Positions 20,849 through 29,545 of a DNA stretch of 64,000 bases are shown here, piece after piece. Positions within the stretch are counted from its first letter, which is position 1. Every line of letters starts with the position of its first letter. The position numbers and the translations under genes were made by a program. The DNA comes from an uncultured Planctomycetota bacterium (lineage in GTDB: Bacteria > Planctomycetota > Phycisphaerae > UBA1845 > UTPLA1), in contig CAADGE010000023.1 of NCBI GenBank assembly GCA_900696465.1, forward strand, positions 62,001 through 126,000. Direction: 5' to 3'. Below the pieces are notes generated by a model. The model saw only the letters and a program-made list of their open reading frames with translations. It had not been told where the DNA came from and made no database searches.

Positions 20849-22099
20849 CTAGTGTGACGATTCCGCCCAGGGAATTTCCGTCGTATGTGCGTCTTTGGGC
20901 AGCATCGCGGCGGTCAATGCGTCGTCCGATCGCGCGGAGATTCCCAGGATGCGAGCGAGCCGACCGCGATCGGTTGTAGCAGCGAGCGCCTCGTCGGTCT
21001 CGATGCGACCTGCCTTGACGAGGTCGGCTAATGATTGTTCCAGGGTGTGCATGCCATGCGTGCGACCGGTCTCGATCATCGAGTAAATCAGGTGGGCCTC
21101 GTTGTCCCGCAGAGCGCGACGGACGGCCGACGTGGCGACGAGTATTTCCGTCGCCGGCACCAGCGATTCATTCAGACGATCGCGCACGAGTGTCTGGCAG
21201 ACGATCGCGCGCAGCGAGGCGGCAAGCTGCACGCGAATCTGCGGCTGCTGGACCGGCGGAAAGACATCAATAATTCGTGCCAGCGTCTGTGCCGTGCAAG
21301 ATGTATGGAGACTGCCGAGGACGAGGTGACCGGTCTCCGCAGCGGTCAGGGCGGTGGAGATCGTCTCCAGATCGCGCATCTCGCCGATCACGATGACATC
21401 CGGCCGCTGACGCAGCACGTGTCGCAAGGCGGAGGCAAACGACGGGCTGTCATCGCCGATCTCGCGCTGTTCAATCAGACTGCGATGGCTGGTCAGCGTG
21501 AACTCGACCGGATCTTCGATGGTGATGATGTGCGCCGACCGCGTTTGATTGATGTGATCGACGAGAGTGGCCAGCGTGGTGCTCTTGCCCTGTCCGGTGC
21601 CGCCGGTGATGAGGACGAGGCCGTTCGGATAGTCTGCAAACGAAAGCACGTGACGCGGGAGGTTCAACGATTCGAAATCGGGGATGTCGGCCGGAATCGC
21701 GCGAAACGCCGCCGCCAGCGTGCCGCGCTGATAGTGCAGGTTGACACGGTAACGCCCGGCGTCCGGCAGCACGATCGCCAGATCCAGGTCACGATGTTCA
21801 TCGAGCTGGGCCTGCTGTTCTTCGCTGAGCAGGTCGCGCAGCGTAGCGCAGAGCGTATGGGCGTCGATGGGCCGGTCTTCCAATGCGAGCCAGGTCCCGC
21901 TGACGAAACAGGTGGGAGGACAATCTGCCACGAGGATCAGATCGCTCGCTCCTCGAGCGGCAGCGCCTGCCAGCAGATTGCCGACGAAAGAGCCGCCGGC
22001 CGGACCGGCCTGCGTGTGGATGATCGCCGCTGGTGCGATGTCCGTCAGGCCATGCGCGCCTGCTGACGAGTGGTGTGCATGATTATGCGGCGGAGACAC
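20849..22099 (-). CDS. pilT: PilT-like pilus retraction/secretion ATPase
   Basis: I place the start at GTG 22099, which has AGGAGG 6 bases upstream and overlaps the end of pilB by 17 bases. No ATG is available, and the frame further upstream lies inside pilB. This gives 416 residues. Walker A is GGTGQGKST (Gln in place of the usual Ser). The Asp box is IITIEDPVEF, Walker B is DVIVIGEMRD and the His box is AAETGHLVLGSLHTS; the last two match the PilT/PilU branch. The N-terminal 30 residues are His- and Ala-rich. Confidence 0.88.
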   Translation of the reverse strand: MSPPHNHAHHSSAGAHGLTDIAPAAIIHTQAGPAGGSFVGNLLAGAAARGASDLILVADCPPTCFVSGTWLALEDRPIDAHTLCATLRDLLSEEQQAQLDEHRDLDLAIVLPDAGRYRVNLHYQRGTLAAAFRAIPADIPDFESLNLPRHVLSFADYPNGLVLITGGTGQGKSTTLATLVDHINQTRSAHIITIEDPVEFTLTSHRSLIEQREIGDDSPSFASALRHVLRQRPDVIVIGEMRDLETISTALTAAETGHLVLGSLHTSCTAQTLARIIDVFPPVQQPQIRVQLAASLRAIVCQTLVRDRLNESLVPATEILVATSAVRRALRDNEAHLIYSMIETGRTHGMHTLEQSLADLVKAGRIETDEALAATTDRGRLARILGISARSDDALTAAMLPKDAHTTEIPWAESSH

Positions 22100-23798
22100 G
22101 GAACACCTCCTCGACGGTGGTAATGCCGGCTTTGACTTTTGCCATGCCGTCTTCATAAAGCGTGGGCAGTTTGAGAGCGCGTGACATGCGTCGCAGCTCC
22201 TGCAACGTGACGCCGTCGCTGATGGCCTGTCGCAGTTCTTCATCCGGCACAAACAATTCGTAGATGCCGATGCGACCGCTGTAGCCCGTACCGTGGCATC
22301 GACCGCAGCCCTGCCCCACGATGATTTCCTCGGTCTCCTGTCCCGCTTTCTGCAGGGCGCGGCGGACCGCGGGCGGCGCGGGTACGGCCTCCTTGCAATG
22401 CGGGCAGATCTTGCGAACGAGTCGCTGGGCGAGCACCGCGTCCAGCGCGGCGCTGATGAGGTAGGTTTCCACGCCGATGTTGTTCAGCCGGGTCACCGCC
22501 GACACGGCGTCGTTTGTGTGCAACGTCGAGAGCACCATGTGGCCGGTGAGCGCCGCCTGCACGGCCGTGCGCGCCGTGTCCTCGTCGCGGATTTCGCCGA
22601 CCATGATGACGTCCGGGTCCTGCCGCAGCAGGGCACGCAGCACGGTAGCGAACTTGAGACCGATCTTTTCGTTAACCTGGAACTGGTTGATCCTACGCAG
22701 GTTGTATTCAATCGGATCCTCGACCGTGCAGACATTGCGCTCGGGTGAGTTGATCTCCGACAGGGCAGCGTAGAGCGTCGTGCTTTTGCCGGAGCCCGTC
22801 GGACCGGTGACGAGTACCAGCCCGTGCGGATGGGCCAATTGCTGGCGGAAGGCCTTGAGCATCTCGACGGAGAAGCCGAGGGTTTCAAGATTTGCCATCA
22901 CCTGCGAGTTGTCGATGATTCGAATCACGACTTTTTCGCCCTGCATGTTGGGCAGCGTCGAGACGCGCAGGTCGATCGGTCGGCCTTCCATGAGGACGTG
23001 AATGCCGCCATCCTGCGGAAGACGTCGCTCGGCAATGTCGAGGCCGGCCATGATCTTGATGCGGGAGACAATCGGAGCCATCATCTGCGCCGGCGGCGTG
23101 AGCTTCTCGTACAATACACCGTCGACGCGGTAGCGCACGCGCAGACATGTATCATCCGGCTCGATGTGGATGTCGCTGGCGCCTTCTTTCACCGCGGAAT
23201 AGACCAGGTAGTTCACCAGCTTGATGACCGGCGAGTCCCCTGCCATGCCTTCCAGACTGGTAATGTCGTCGGCCTTGGCTTCGATCAGCTCGAACGTCTC
23301 CGTCGACACATCCTCGATGATGTCGTCGATGACGAAGACGTTGGCGCTCTTGACGTACTGGGCGAGGATTGCCTGGATGTCCGCTCCGGAGACGGCCACG
23401 ACCTGCACGAGGCAGCCCGTCGAGCGGGCCACTTCTTCGATCAGAAAGACGTTGGCCGGCTCGCTCATCGCCATGGTGAGGACGTTGTGCACCTTGAAGA
23501 GCGGCAGTACGCCATGCTTCTCAAGGAATTCGCGGGGCATCAACTCGATGACTTTGGGATCGACGAAGCGTGGTGTGAGCTTGGCATAAGGGACGTTGTA
23601 GGCCTCGGCAAGCGCTTCAACGACCTGATCTTCCGACGCCAGACCGAGCTCGATCAGCACCTCGCCCAGCAGCTTGCTGTGCCGGTGGGCCTGCTGCTCC
23701 TCAATGGCGCGCTCCAGCTGCTCAACGGTCAACACCCGCTTGGACAGCAGAATCTGTCCCAACTGCTTTCGTGTGCTGGTTGCCGTGGCCGTCGTCAT
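22083..23798 (-). CDS. pilB: Pilus/type II secretion assembly ATPase PilB/GspE
   Basis: The protein has 571 residues. The N-terminal 140 residues are an MshEN-type domain with two half-repeats (KQLGQILLSKRVLTVEQLER and LGEVLIELGLASEDQVVEAL). MshEN domains can bind cyclic di-GMP, though here the first motif lacks the usual Arg and one Gly. The ATPase domain has Walker A GPTGSGKST, Asp box CTVEDPIEY, Walker B DVIMVGEIRD and His box STLHTNDA. Two zinc-binding pairs, CPHC and CGRC, are near the C-terminus. It is the motor for pseudopilus or pilus extension. Confidence 0.95.
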   Translation of the reverse strand: MTTATATSTRKQLGQILLSKRVLTVEQLERAIEEQQAHRHSKLLGEVLIELGLASEDQVVEALAEAYNVPYAKLTPRFVDPKVIELMPREFLEKHGVLPLFKVHNVLTMAMSEPANVFLIEEVARSTGCLVQVVAVSGADIQAILAQYVKSANVFVIDDIIEDVSTETFELIEAKADDITSLEGMAGDSPVIKLVNYLVYSAVKEGASDIHIEPDDTCLRVRYRVDGVLYEKLTPPAQMMAPIVSRIKIMAGLDIAERRLPQDGGIHVLMEGRPIDLRVSTLPNMQGEKVVIRIIDNSQVMANLETLGFSVEMLKAFRQQLAHPHGLVLVTGPTGSGKSTTLYAALSEINSPERNVCTVEDPIEYNLRRINQFQVNEKIGLKFATVLRALLRQDPDVIMVGEIRDEDTARTAVQAALTGHMVLSTLHTNDAVSAVTRLNNIGVETYLISAALDAVLAQRLVRKICPHCKEAVPAPPAVRRALQKAGQETEEIIVGQGCGRCHGTGYSGRIGIYELFVPDEELRQAISDGVTLQELRRMSRALKLPTLYEDGMAKVKAGITTVEEVFRVSAA

Positions 23799-23845
23799 GA
23801 TTCAACCCATCCGCAAGTCAACTTCAATCCTGTGCTGGTTACCGC

Positions 23846-24184
23846 CTAGTAGGTAAAGCTGCGAACCGCACTCTCCAGGTCGGGCAGCAACTCGAACCTC
23901 CGGGCAAGGCGTGTGATTTCCAGGATCTTTGCACAGGTCGGGCTCAGCCCGCAGAGTTTGACCGTACCGAGACCTTCCTCACACTGCGCCTGCATGTCGA
24001 GCAGAACTTCCAGGGCGCGGCTGTCGAAACCATCAATCTCCGCGCAATCAACAACGAGTTCGCGTCGTCCCTTCCCGACCAGTTCCATTGCCTTTTCATG
24101 CAATACCTCAGCGGCATCCCCAAGCAGGTCCTCACTGGGCGCCAGAACGGTAACGTTTTCGTAGTTACTGATCTTTACGGACAT
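23846..24184 (-). CDS. STAS-domain protein (anti-anti-sigma type)
   Basis: The protein has 112 residues and is a single STAS domain. The typical phosphorylation site is Ser55 in DGFDSRALEVLL, and the ELVVDCAEIDGFDS strand-turn is conserved. Such proteins act as switch partners of anti-sigma factors or as scaffolds for signalling complexes. No anti-sigma kinase of the RsbW type is adjacent. It lies between the HD-GYP gene (about 30 bases) and pilB (47 bases), all in one direction, so it may tune the pilus machinery. Confidence 0.88.
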   Translation of the reverse strand: MSVKISNYENVTVLAPSEDLLGDAAEVLHEKAMELVGKGRRELVVDCAEIDGFDSRALEVLLDMQAQCEEGLGTVKLCGLSPTCAKILEITRLARRFELLPDLESAVRSFTY

Positions 24185-24214
24185 CCTCGTCTCCGTTCAT
24201 TCGCCGCGGCCGGG

Positions 24215-26086
24215 TCATTGCGTGATCTGGCGGTCGAGTACGGCATGCAGGGCGCCGATGTGGGCCATTGTGGCGTCCTGTCCGATGCAGGTTCTCGCTT
24301 CGTGGAAGAGCCGTTCGAGATCAAGCTCCAGAAAGAGCGACGCCAGCCGGGGATCAAACTGCGTCCCCGCGCACCTTCGCACTTCGCTGATCGCCGAAGC
24401 AATCGGCAGGGCCGCGCGATAGGTGCGATTCGTCGTCATGGCATCGAAGCAATCCGCAAGGCAGATGATGCGACCCAGCAGCGGGATGCCGTCTCCGGCA
24501 AGTTGCTCGGGATAGCCGCGACCGTCCATGCGCTCGTGGTGGTAGAGCACACCGGGCAGGAGGTCGCGCATCTGCCGGACCGGCGAGAGAATCCTCACGC
24601 CGATCTCCGGGTGTTTCTTGAGAGTTTCGAATTCCTCAGGCGTGAGCTTTCCCGGCTTGGTCAGGACGGCATCCGGTACGCCGATCTTACCGACGTCGTG
24701 CATCAGCCCTGCCAGATACACGCGCTCACATTCCGTCGGTGTCAGTTTCGCGGCCCGTGCCAGCGCCCGACTGAGATAAGCGACGCGCTCGGAGTGTCCA
24801 TAGGTGTACGGGTCCTTGGCATCGACGCTGTTGACGACGGCATGCAGCAGGCCCATCAGCAGGTCGGCGAGGTCATCGTAGAGCCGTTGATTCTCCAGAA
24901 AGGCCGTCAGGCGATCGGCCACCGCTCGGAAAAGCTGCACATCCACGGAAGTAAAGTCACCCCCGTCGTTGCAGTTGATCGCCAGCATCACGCCGAGCAG
25001 CTTCTCGTGATGCCAAAGCGGGAGTGCCACCAGGTGTTCCAGCCAGTCGGAGGTCCAGTTCAGCTCGGGTCGGCTTGGTGCACTGTTGATCAGCAGGTGG
25101 TGCGGCGTCGAAACCGGATCGAGCTGCAGAGTTTCGGCGAGGCGCAGCAGGTCGATGGGCTTGACTCCCGCGCTGCCGGGCTTGCGGTCGCTGCTCCCAC
25201 GATTGACCTGCACAACGCGATCAACGAGTGAGTTCGTCGATAGCGCGCCCGGGACATTGCGATCTGCACCGTCCGTGTCCTGCTCGGAGAGCACGAAGGC
25301 CACGACGGCGGCGCGGGAGATCGCCGTGACCTGAAGTCCGACTCGCGCCAACATGACCTGCGGCTTCTGTGGAAGGCTCATGTTCGCGCTGATGCGGTAG
25401 ATCAGGTTGAGTTCTTCGTATGTATTCTCAAGATTCTGTGTGAGTACGGCAGATTCTTCGCATGCGACATCCAACTCACCGGCCTGCTCAACCGTGAGCC
25501 GCAGCAGGCGGGCGGTTGTCGATACGGAATCAGGCGTCCATCGAGGGACTGTCGCACTGAATCCGAGCATGGCCGAATGATCCAGTCCGCACGAATTGCA
25601 GAGCCGTACAAAGTCCTCACCGCGCAGATCAGAGGTCACGAACCCCGCAACAACAGCGCCGAGAACGCTCCGACGGCGCACGACCGGAACCACGAAGAAC
25701 ATCAGATCGGGTTGGTAGCAATCCAACCTAATGGGAGCGATGTTACGGGCCTCGTGATTCTCGTCCGACCGCTGTTCGCCCGAAATCCCGGCCGGGCTGG
25801 TCGAGGCGGAACGGATGACGCGTTGCACCGATTCGCCCAGTGATGCCGCCCATTCGTTGCGGCGACTTCCAAGTGAATGCCAGAACTGCGGCGCCTGTTC
25901 ATCCCAGCGCACCATCTGGCCCTTGCCGTTCCACAGCGTCAGCCAGACACCGCATTCCCGCCATCGGCCGGCCAGTGATGCGAATCGCTCCGCCGAAATG
26001 GGAGAGATCACCTGCGGCGCGGGAATTCGCCCCTGGTGCTCCCGGGTCGTCGAGCAGATGGTCGGTTGCATTTCTGTTCGCTGCAT
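24215..26086 (-). CDS. GAF-like/HD-GYP cyclic di-GMP phosphodiesterase candidate
   Basis: The protein has 623 residues from ATG 26086, which has a GAGGTGA site. The N-terminal half has a sensory region with a GAF-like domain at about residues 235-420. The C-terminal 190 residues are an HD-GYP domain with GHSERVAYLSRALARAA, LAGLMHDVGKIGVPD, KKHPEIGVRIL and VLYHHERMDGRGYPEQL, followed by ICLADCFDAMTTNRTYR. The HD and GYP signatures are complete, so hydrolysis of cyclic di-GMP is likely. It follows a receiver-only protein by 37 bases. Confidence 0.92.
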   Translation of the reverse strand: MQRTEMQPTICSTTREHQGRIPAPQVISPISAERFASLAGRWRECGVWLTLWNGKGQMVRWDEQAPQFWHSLGSRRNEWAASLGESVQRVIRSASTSPAGISGEQRSDENHEARNIAPIRLDCYQPDLMFFVVPVVRRRSVLGAVVAGFVTSDLRGEDFVRLCNSCGLDHSAMLGFSATVPRWTPDSVSTTARLLRLTVEQAGELDVACEESAVLTQNLENTYEELNLIYRISANMSLPQKPQVMLARVGLQVTAISRAAVVAFVLSEQDTDGADRNVPGALSTNSLVDRVVQVNRGSSDRKPGSAGVKPIDLLRLAETLQLDPVSTPHHLLINSAPSRPELNWTSDWLEHLVALPLWHHEKLLGVMLAINCNDGGDFTSVDVQLFRAVADRLTAFLENQRLYDDLADLLMGLLHAVVNSVDAKDPYTYGHSERVAYLSRALARAAKLTPTECERVYLAGLMHDVGKIGVPDAVLTKPGKLTPEEFETLKKHPEIGVRILSPVRQMRDLLPGVLYHHERMDGRGYPEQLAGDGIPLLGRIICLADCFDAMTTNRTYRAALPIASAISEVRRCAGTQFDPRLASLFLELDLERLFHEARTCIGQDATMAHIGALHAVLDRQITQ

Positions 26087-26123
26087 CACTGTCACCTCGC
26101 GCCGGCAGAAGCCGCGCGTCGTG

Positions 26124-26546
26124 CTAGCCCAGGTATGTTCCGTTCGCACCGGCCGGGCATGCCGCCGGAGCGATCTCCTGCCCTTCAAGAATCTGCCGCG
26201 CAGTGGCCAGCACTTCCCGCGGGCTGAAGGGCTTGACAAGCACCTTGCGAATGTTGGTATTGGCCAGTTCCGAAGCGGAGAGGGAATAACCTCGCGCGGT
26301 CAGCATGACGGCCGGTATGTTCTTTGTGGTTTCGTCGCTGCGCAGCTTGGCACACAATTCAAGCCCGGAGAGCAGCGGCATCTGATAATCCGTGAATACC
26401 AGGTTTGGCCGATGGGCGAGCGCCAGATCAAAGCCCTCGGCGCCATCCGCGGCCGTGAAAACTTCAAAGCCGTTGTTACGCAGCTTCGCCGAAACCACGT
26501 GCAGAATGTGAGGTTCGTCATCACAGACCAGAATCTTGTAACTCAT
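26124..26546 (-). CDS. Receiver-domain response regulator
   Basis: The protein has 140 residues from ATG 26546 (a GTG lies one codon upstream). It is a lone receiver domain: the acidic pair Asp9-Asp10 in LVCDDEPH, phospho-acceptor Asp53 in VFTDYQMP, the switch Thr in AVMLTARG and Lys in KVLVKPFSP. There is no output domain, so it must act through a partner. The histidine kinase 42 bases upstream is its likely donor and the HD-GYP protein a likely target. Confidence 0.93.
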   Translation of the reverse strand: MSYKILVCDDEPHILHVVSAKLRNNGFEVFTAADGAEGFDLALAHRPNLVFTDYQMPLLSGLELCAKLRSDETTKNIPAVMLTARGYSLSASELANTNIRKVLVKPFSPREVLATARQILEGQEIAPAACPAGANGTYLG

Positions 26547-26588
26547 CACGAGACCCCCAATGAATGTTTGGATCCTGACCGTCCGCGA

Positions 26589-28178
26589 CTAAGCCAGCGG
26601 CAGGATCATGGTAAAGGTACTTCCCTTGCCCACTTCACTGGCCAAGGTCAGTTCGCCTCCGTGGACGACTTCGACAATCTGCTTGACCAGATTCAGGCCG
26701 AGCCCCGTGCCCTTAGCCATCTGTTTGTTCTGTTCGACGCGGAAGAACTTCTCGAACATCCGCGGCAGGTCTTCCTTCGGGATTCCGGCACCCGTGTCGC
26801 TGACTTCGATTCGCATTGTTCGATTTTCTTCCTGCGGCGTCATGCGCAGGTCGATGCGACCCCCGTTCGGCGTGTACTTCACCGCATTGGACAGCAGGTT
26901 CAGGATCGCCTGGTAAATCAGATCGCGGTCAGCCAGCACCTGGTAGATCACCGGCGGCAGTTCACGGTTGAACGTTATTCCCTTTTCCTCGGCGGCAGGT
27001 CGCATCACGTCGGCCGCTTCCTTGGCTACCACGGCGATCGAAATCGCTTCCTTGTTGATCCGTACGGTTCCCGCTTCGATGCGGCTGATGTTGAGCATGT
27101 TGTCGATGAGACGCCCGAGTCGCTCCGCGGAGGTCTGAATGATCTCGTAGTACTCACGCCGCGTCTTCTCGTCATCCGCTTCGCCGTCCACCAGCATCTC
27201 GACGTACGCACGAATCGAAGAAAGCGGCGTACGCAGTTCGTGTGCAACCTGGGCCACGAATTCGCTCTTCATCCGCGCCGCTTGTCGATCTTTCGTCACA
27301 TCCCGCAGGATGACGACGACCCCGTGGTTCTCCGGCGACGGCCCCGGCTCGGATGCCACCGGCGACATGGTCAGCGCGTATACTTCCTCGCCGATCTCAT
27401 GCTCCGTTCGGCGACGCGCCACGCGGGCGTCGGCCTCACGGGCCTGGCGGATCGTCGCCACCAGCTTCTCGTCCTGAATCAATTGATCGATCGGCTGACG
27501 ATACGCATCCGGACACCGGAATGAGAACAGCTCTTCGGCAGCGGGATTGGCCATCACCAGTTGGTCGTAGGCATCGGTGACGATGACCGGATCGGAGATC
27601 GAACGCAGGATCGCCTCGGCCTGTCGCTTCTGAACGTCGATGAGACTCAGCTCCAGCCCGAGTTCCTTGCGCTCGGCGAGCAACTCCTCAAGCTGACGCG
27701 ATACTTCCGCGGTCTGGCGCTCCACGGCCTCCCACAGCGGTTTGAGCTCGGCGCCGAGGGGAGTTGATTCGAGATCAAGCGAACTTCGCCGGGCATTGGC
27801 CGCCAACTCCTCGCGCAGACGAGCCAGTGAACTGCGTCGCCCCAGCCACGCCAGAACGAGAATGACTCCGCTGGCTACGAGCAAGACAAGAACACCGGCG
27901 AGTGACCAGCGGCTCAACACAGAGTGGTCGGCACCCGACCTGACAAGACCGACAAGCAACCAGACACCGGCGAGTGTCAACGGCAGTACGGCCCAGACCG
28001 ACCGGATCCGGGCCATCGAGAGCCGATGACCTGCATCGAACGAGACACCACTTTTCTGGCCAATGGTCGTGAACCGCGGCGTCGGCGCCGACTGTCTGGG
28101 CAACGGCGAAGACGCGGCCGACTCTGCCGCGTCGTCTTCGTCCACCTGAGACCAGGGTTTGAGTTCGCTCTGGATCAT
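26589..28178 (-). CDS. PhoR/WalK-like sensor histidine kinase
   Basis: The protein has 529 residues from ATG 28178, which overlaps the TGA of the upstream TPR gene (ATGA). A cytoplasmic N-terminus is followed by two membrane helices (about residues 57-76 and 84-104), a coiled linker, a PAS domain (ILRSISDPVIVTDAYDQLVM), a HisKA domain with the phospho-acceptor in VAQVAHELRTPLSSIR, and a HATPase domain with N box YQAILNLLSNAVKY, G1 box VSDTGAGIPKED and G2 box GTGLGLNLV. With almost no periplasmic loop it probably senses a membrane or cytoplasmic cue. Confidence 0.94.
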   Translation of the reverse strand: MIQSELKPWSQVDEDDAAESAASSPLPRQSAPTPRFTTIGQKSGVSFDAGHRLSMARIRSVWAVLPLTLAGVWLLVGLVRSGADHSVLSRWSLAGVLVLLVASGVILVLAWLGRRSSLARLREELAANARRSSLDLESTPLGAELKPLWEAVERQTAEVSRQLEELLAERKELGLELSLIDVQKRQAEAILRSISDPVIVTDAYDQLVMANPAAEELFSFRCPDAYRQPIDQLIQDEKLVATIRQAREADARVARRRTEHEIGEEVYALTMSPVASEPGPSPENHGVVVILRDVTKDRQAARMKSEFVAQVAHELRTPLSSIRAYVEMLVDGEADDEKTRREYYEIIQTSAERLGRLIDNMLNISRIEAGTVRINKEAISIAVVAKEAADVMRPAAEEKGITFNRELPPVIYQVLADRDLIYQAILNLLSNAVKYTPNGGRIDLRMTPQEENRTMRIEVSDTGAGIPKEDLPRMFEKFFRVEQNKQMAKGTGLGLNLVKQIVEVVHGGELTLASEVGKGSTFTMILPLA

Positions 28179-29545
28179 GGCGTCCGTCCGTCCATTCCTT
28201 CCCCACACGCGTCCTCGCCGACCCGGGCAGCGGCATCTGCCTGGAGCTGAAGCACATTGAGCCGCTGCTGCGCGGCCCAAAACGTCGGATCGAGCCGCAA
28301 CGCCTCGGTGTAGGCCGAACGTGCATCGGTCAGATCACCCAGCGCCGCAGCCGTCTCTCCCAGCAGGAAATGAGCGGCCGCCAGCGAGGCATCTTCCATG
28401 ATGGCGCGCCGACCGGCGTCCAGCGCCGCAAACAGATCTCCGCGCCGCAGGGCCACATAGCCGGCCAGCATCCACGTTTCCGCGGTCATCTCGCCGTGCT
28501 CCCTGAGCTTGCTCAGCGCTTCCGCCGCCGCCTCCAGATCACCTGTTCGCACACTCACGTGCGCAAAAAGCCGCCAGGACATTTGGTCATCCGGGCAGTC
28601 GCGCATCACGCGACGCAACACTTTCATGGCTGCTTCGAACTGACCGGTTTGCAGGTACGCACGGGCCAGCGCGCAAGCCGTGCTGGGCAGCACGCGCGAC
28701 GCTGTGGCGGCGGCATCCGCTTCACCGCAGGCCATCCCCTCGCCACGTTCGACCTGCGGGCCGAGTACGACGATCGCCTCTCGGTATCGCTCTGCCCAGA
28801 TCAGCGCCAGGCCAAGCTCGATGGCCAGTTCGGGAGCTTCCCGGCCGAGGCGAAATGCCTCACGCGCGTATTCGATGGTCGGCCCGCGCAACCCGAGGAT
28901 CCGCGTGATGCGAGCTGCCAGTTGTCGCAGGGAGGCGTTCTGATCGAAGTCTCTGAGCCGCGGCTCGATCAACTCGAGCGCGTCGATCGGCCGATCCAGC
29001 GCGATGAGCACCTCGGTTTGAGCGACCAGAAAGGCCGCGTTCTGCGGCGCGAGCTGTGCCGCGCTGCTGTAATGTTCGTATGCCCCGGCCAGATCACCGT
29101 AACGTTGCGAAACCAGCCCGGCAAGAAACTGAATCTCCGGATCGTCGGTCTTTAACAGAGTGGCAAGCGTGATCGCCTGACGCGCCTCGCCGAGCTGACC
29201 TTGCTCGAGCTTGAGCTGTGTGGCAGTGACGTAGGCCTGCGGGTCATTCGGCGAGATTGACAGGGCCTCTTCGAGGGCGCGCTGCGCCTCTTCCAGCCGG
29301 CCGCTCTTGAGGTGTTGTCGGGCGAGTTGCAACTTCACGCCGCCACGGACCGTATCCCAGCGCTCCTTCGCTTCGTGGCGGCCACCTTTACCGAAGTGCG
29401 TGTTGAGCAGTTTTGAATTGAGCCCCTCGCATCCGCAGAGCATCGGTATCAGCAGCGCAGCGAAAGCAATCCGCTTCCAAGCGCAAGCGAACTTGAGCAT
29501 TCGTGCAGCTGGTCGAAACTCGAAGGCAGGATGGAGTGCGCTCAT
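28175..29545 (-). CDS. TPR lipoprotein of pilus/secretion operon
   Basis: The protein has 456 residues. The start ATG overlaps the TGA of the secretin gene (ATGA). A lipoprotein signal ends in LLIPMLCGC. Ten or more TPR-like units follow, for example QLARQHLKSGRLEEAQRALE and AAHFLLGETAAALGDLTDAR. An outer-membrane TPR lipoprotein next to a secretin suggests a pilotin-like or assembly role similar to PilF/PilW, but this is inferred from context; it is larger than those proteins. Confidence 0.8.
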   Translation of the reverse strand: MSALHPAFEFRPAARMLKFACAWKRIAFAALLIPMLCGCEGLNSKLLNTHFGKGGRHEAKERWDTVRGGVKLQLARQHLKSGRLEEAQRALEEALSISPNDPQAYVTATQLKLEQGQLGEARQAITLATLLKTDDPEIQFLAGLVSQRYGDLAGAYEHYSSAAQLAPQNAAFLVAQTEVLIALDRPIDALELIEPRLRDFDQNASLRQLAARITRILGLRGPTIEYAREAFRLGREAPELAIELGLALIWAERYREAIVVLGPQVERGEGMACGEADAAATASRVLPSTACALARAYLQTGQFEAAMKVLRRVMRDCPDDQMSWRLFAHVSVRTGDLEAAAEALSKLREHGEMTAETWMLAGYVALRRGDLFAALDAGRRAIMEDASLAAAHFLLGETAAALGDLTDARSAYTEALRLDPTFWAAQQRLNVLQLQADAAARVGEDACGEGMDGRTP

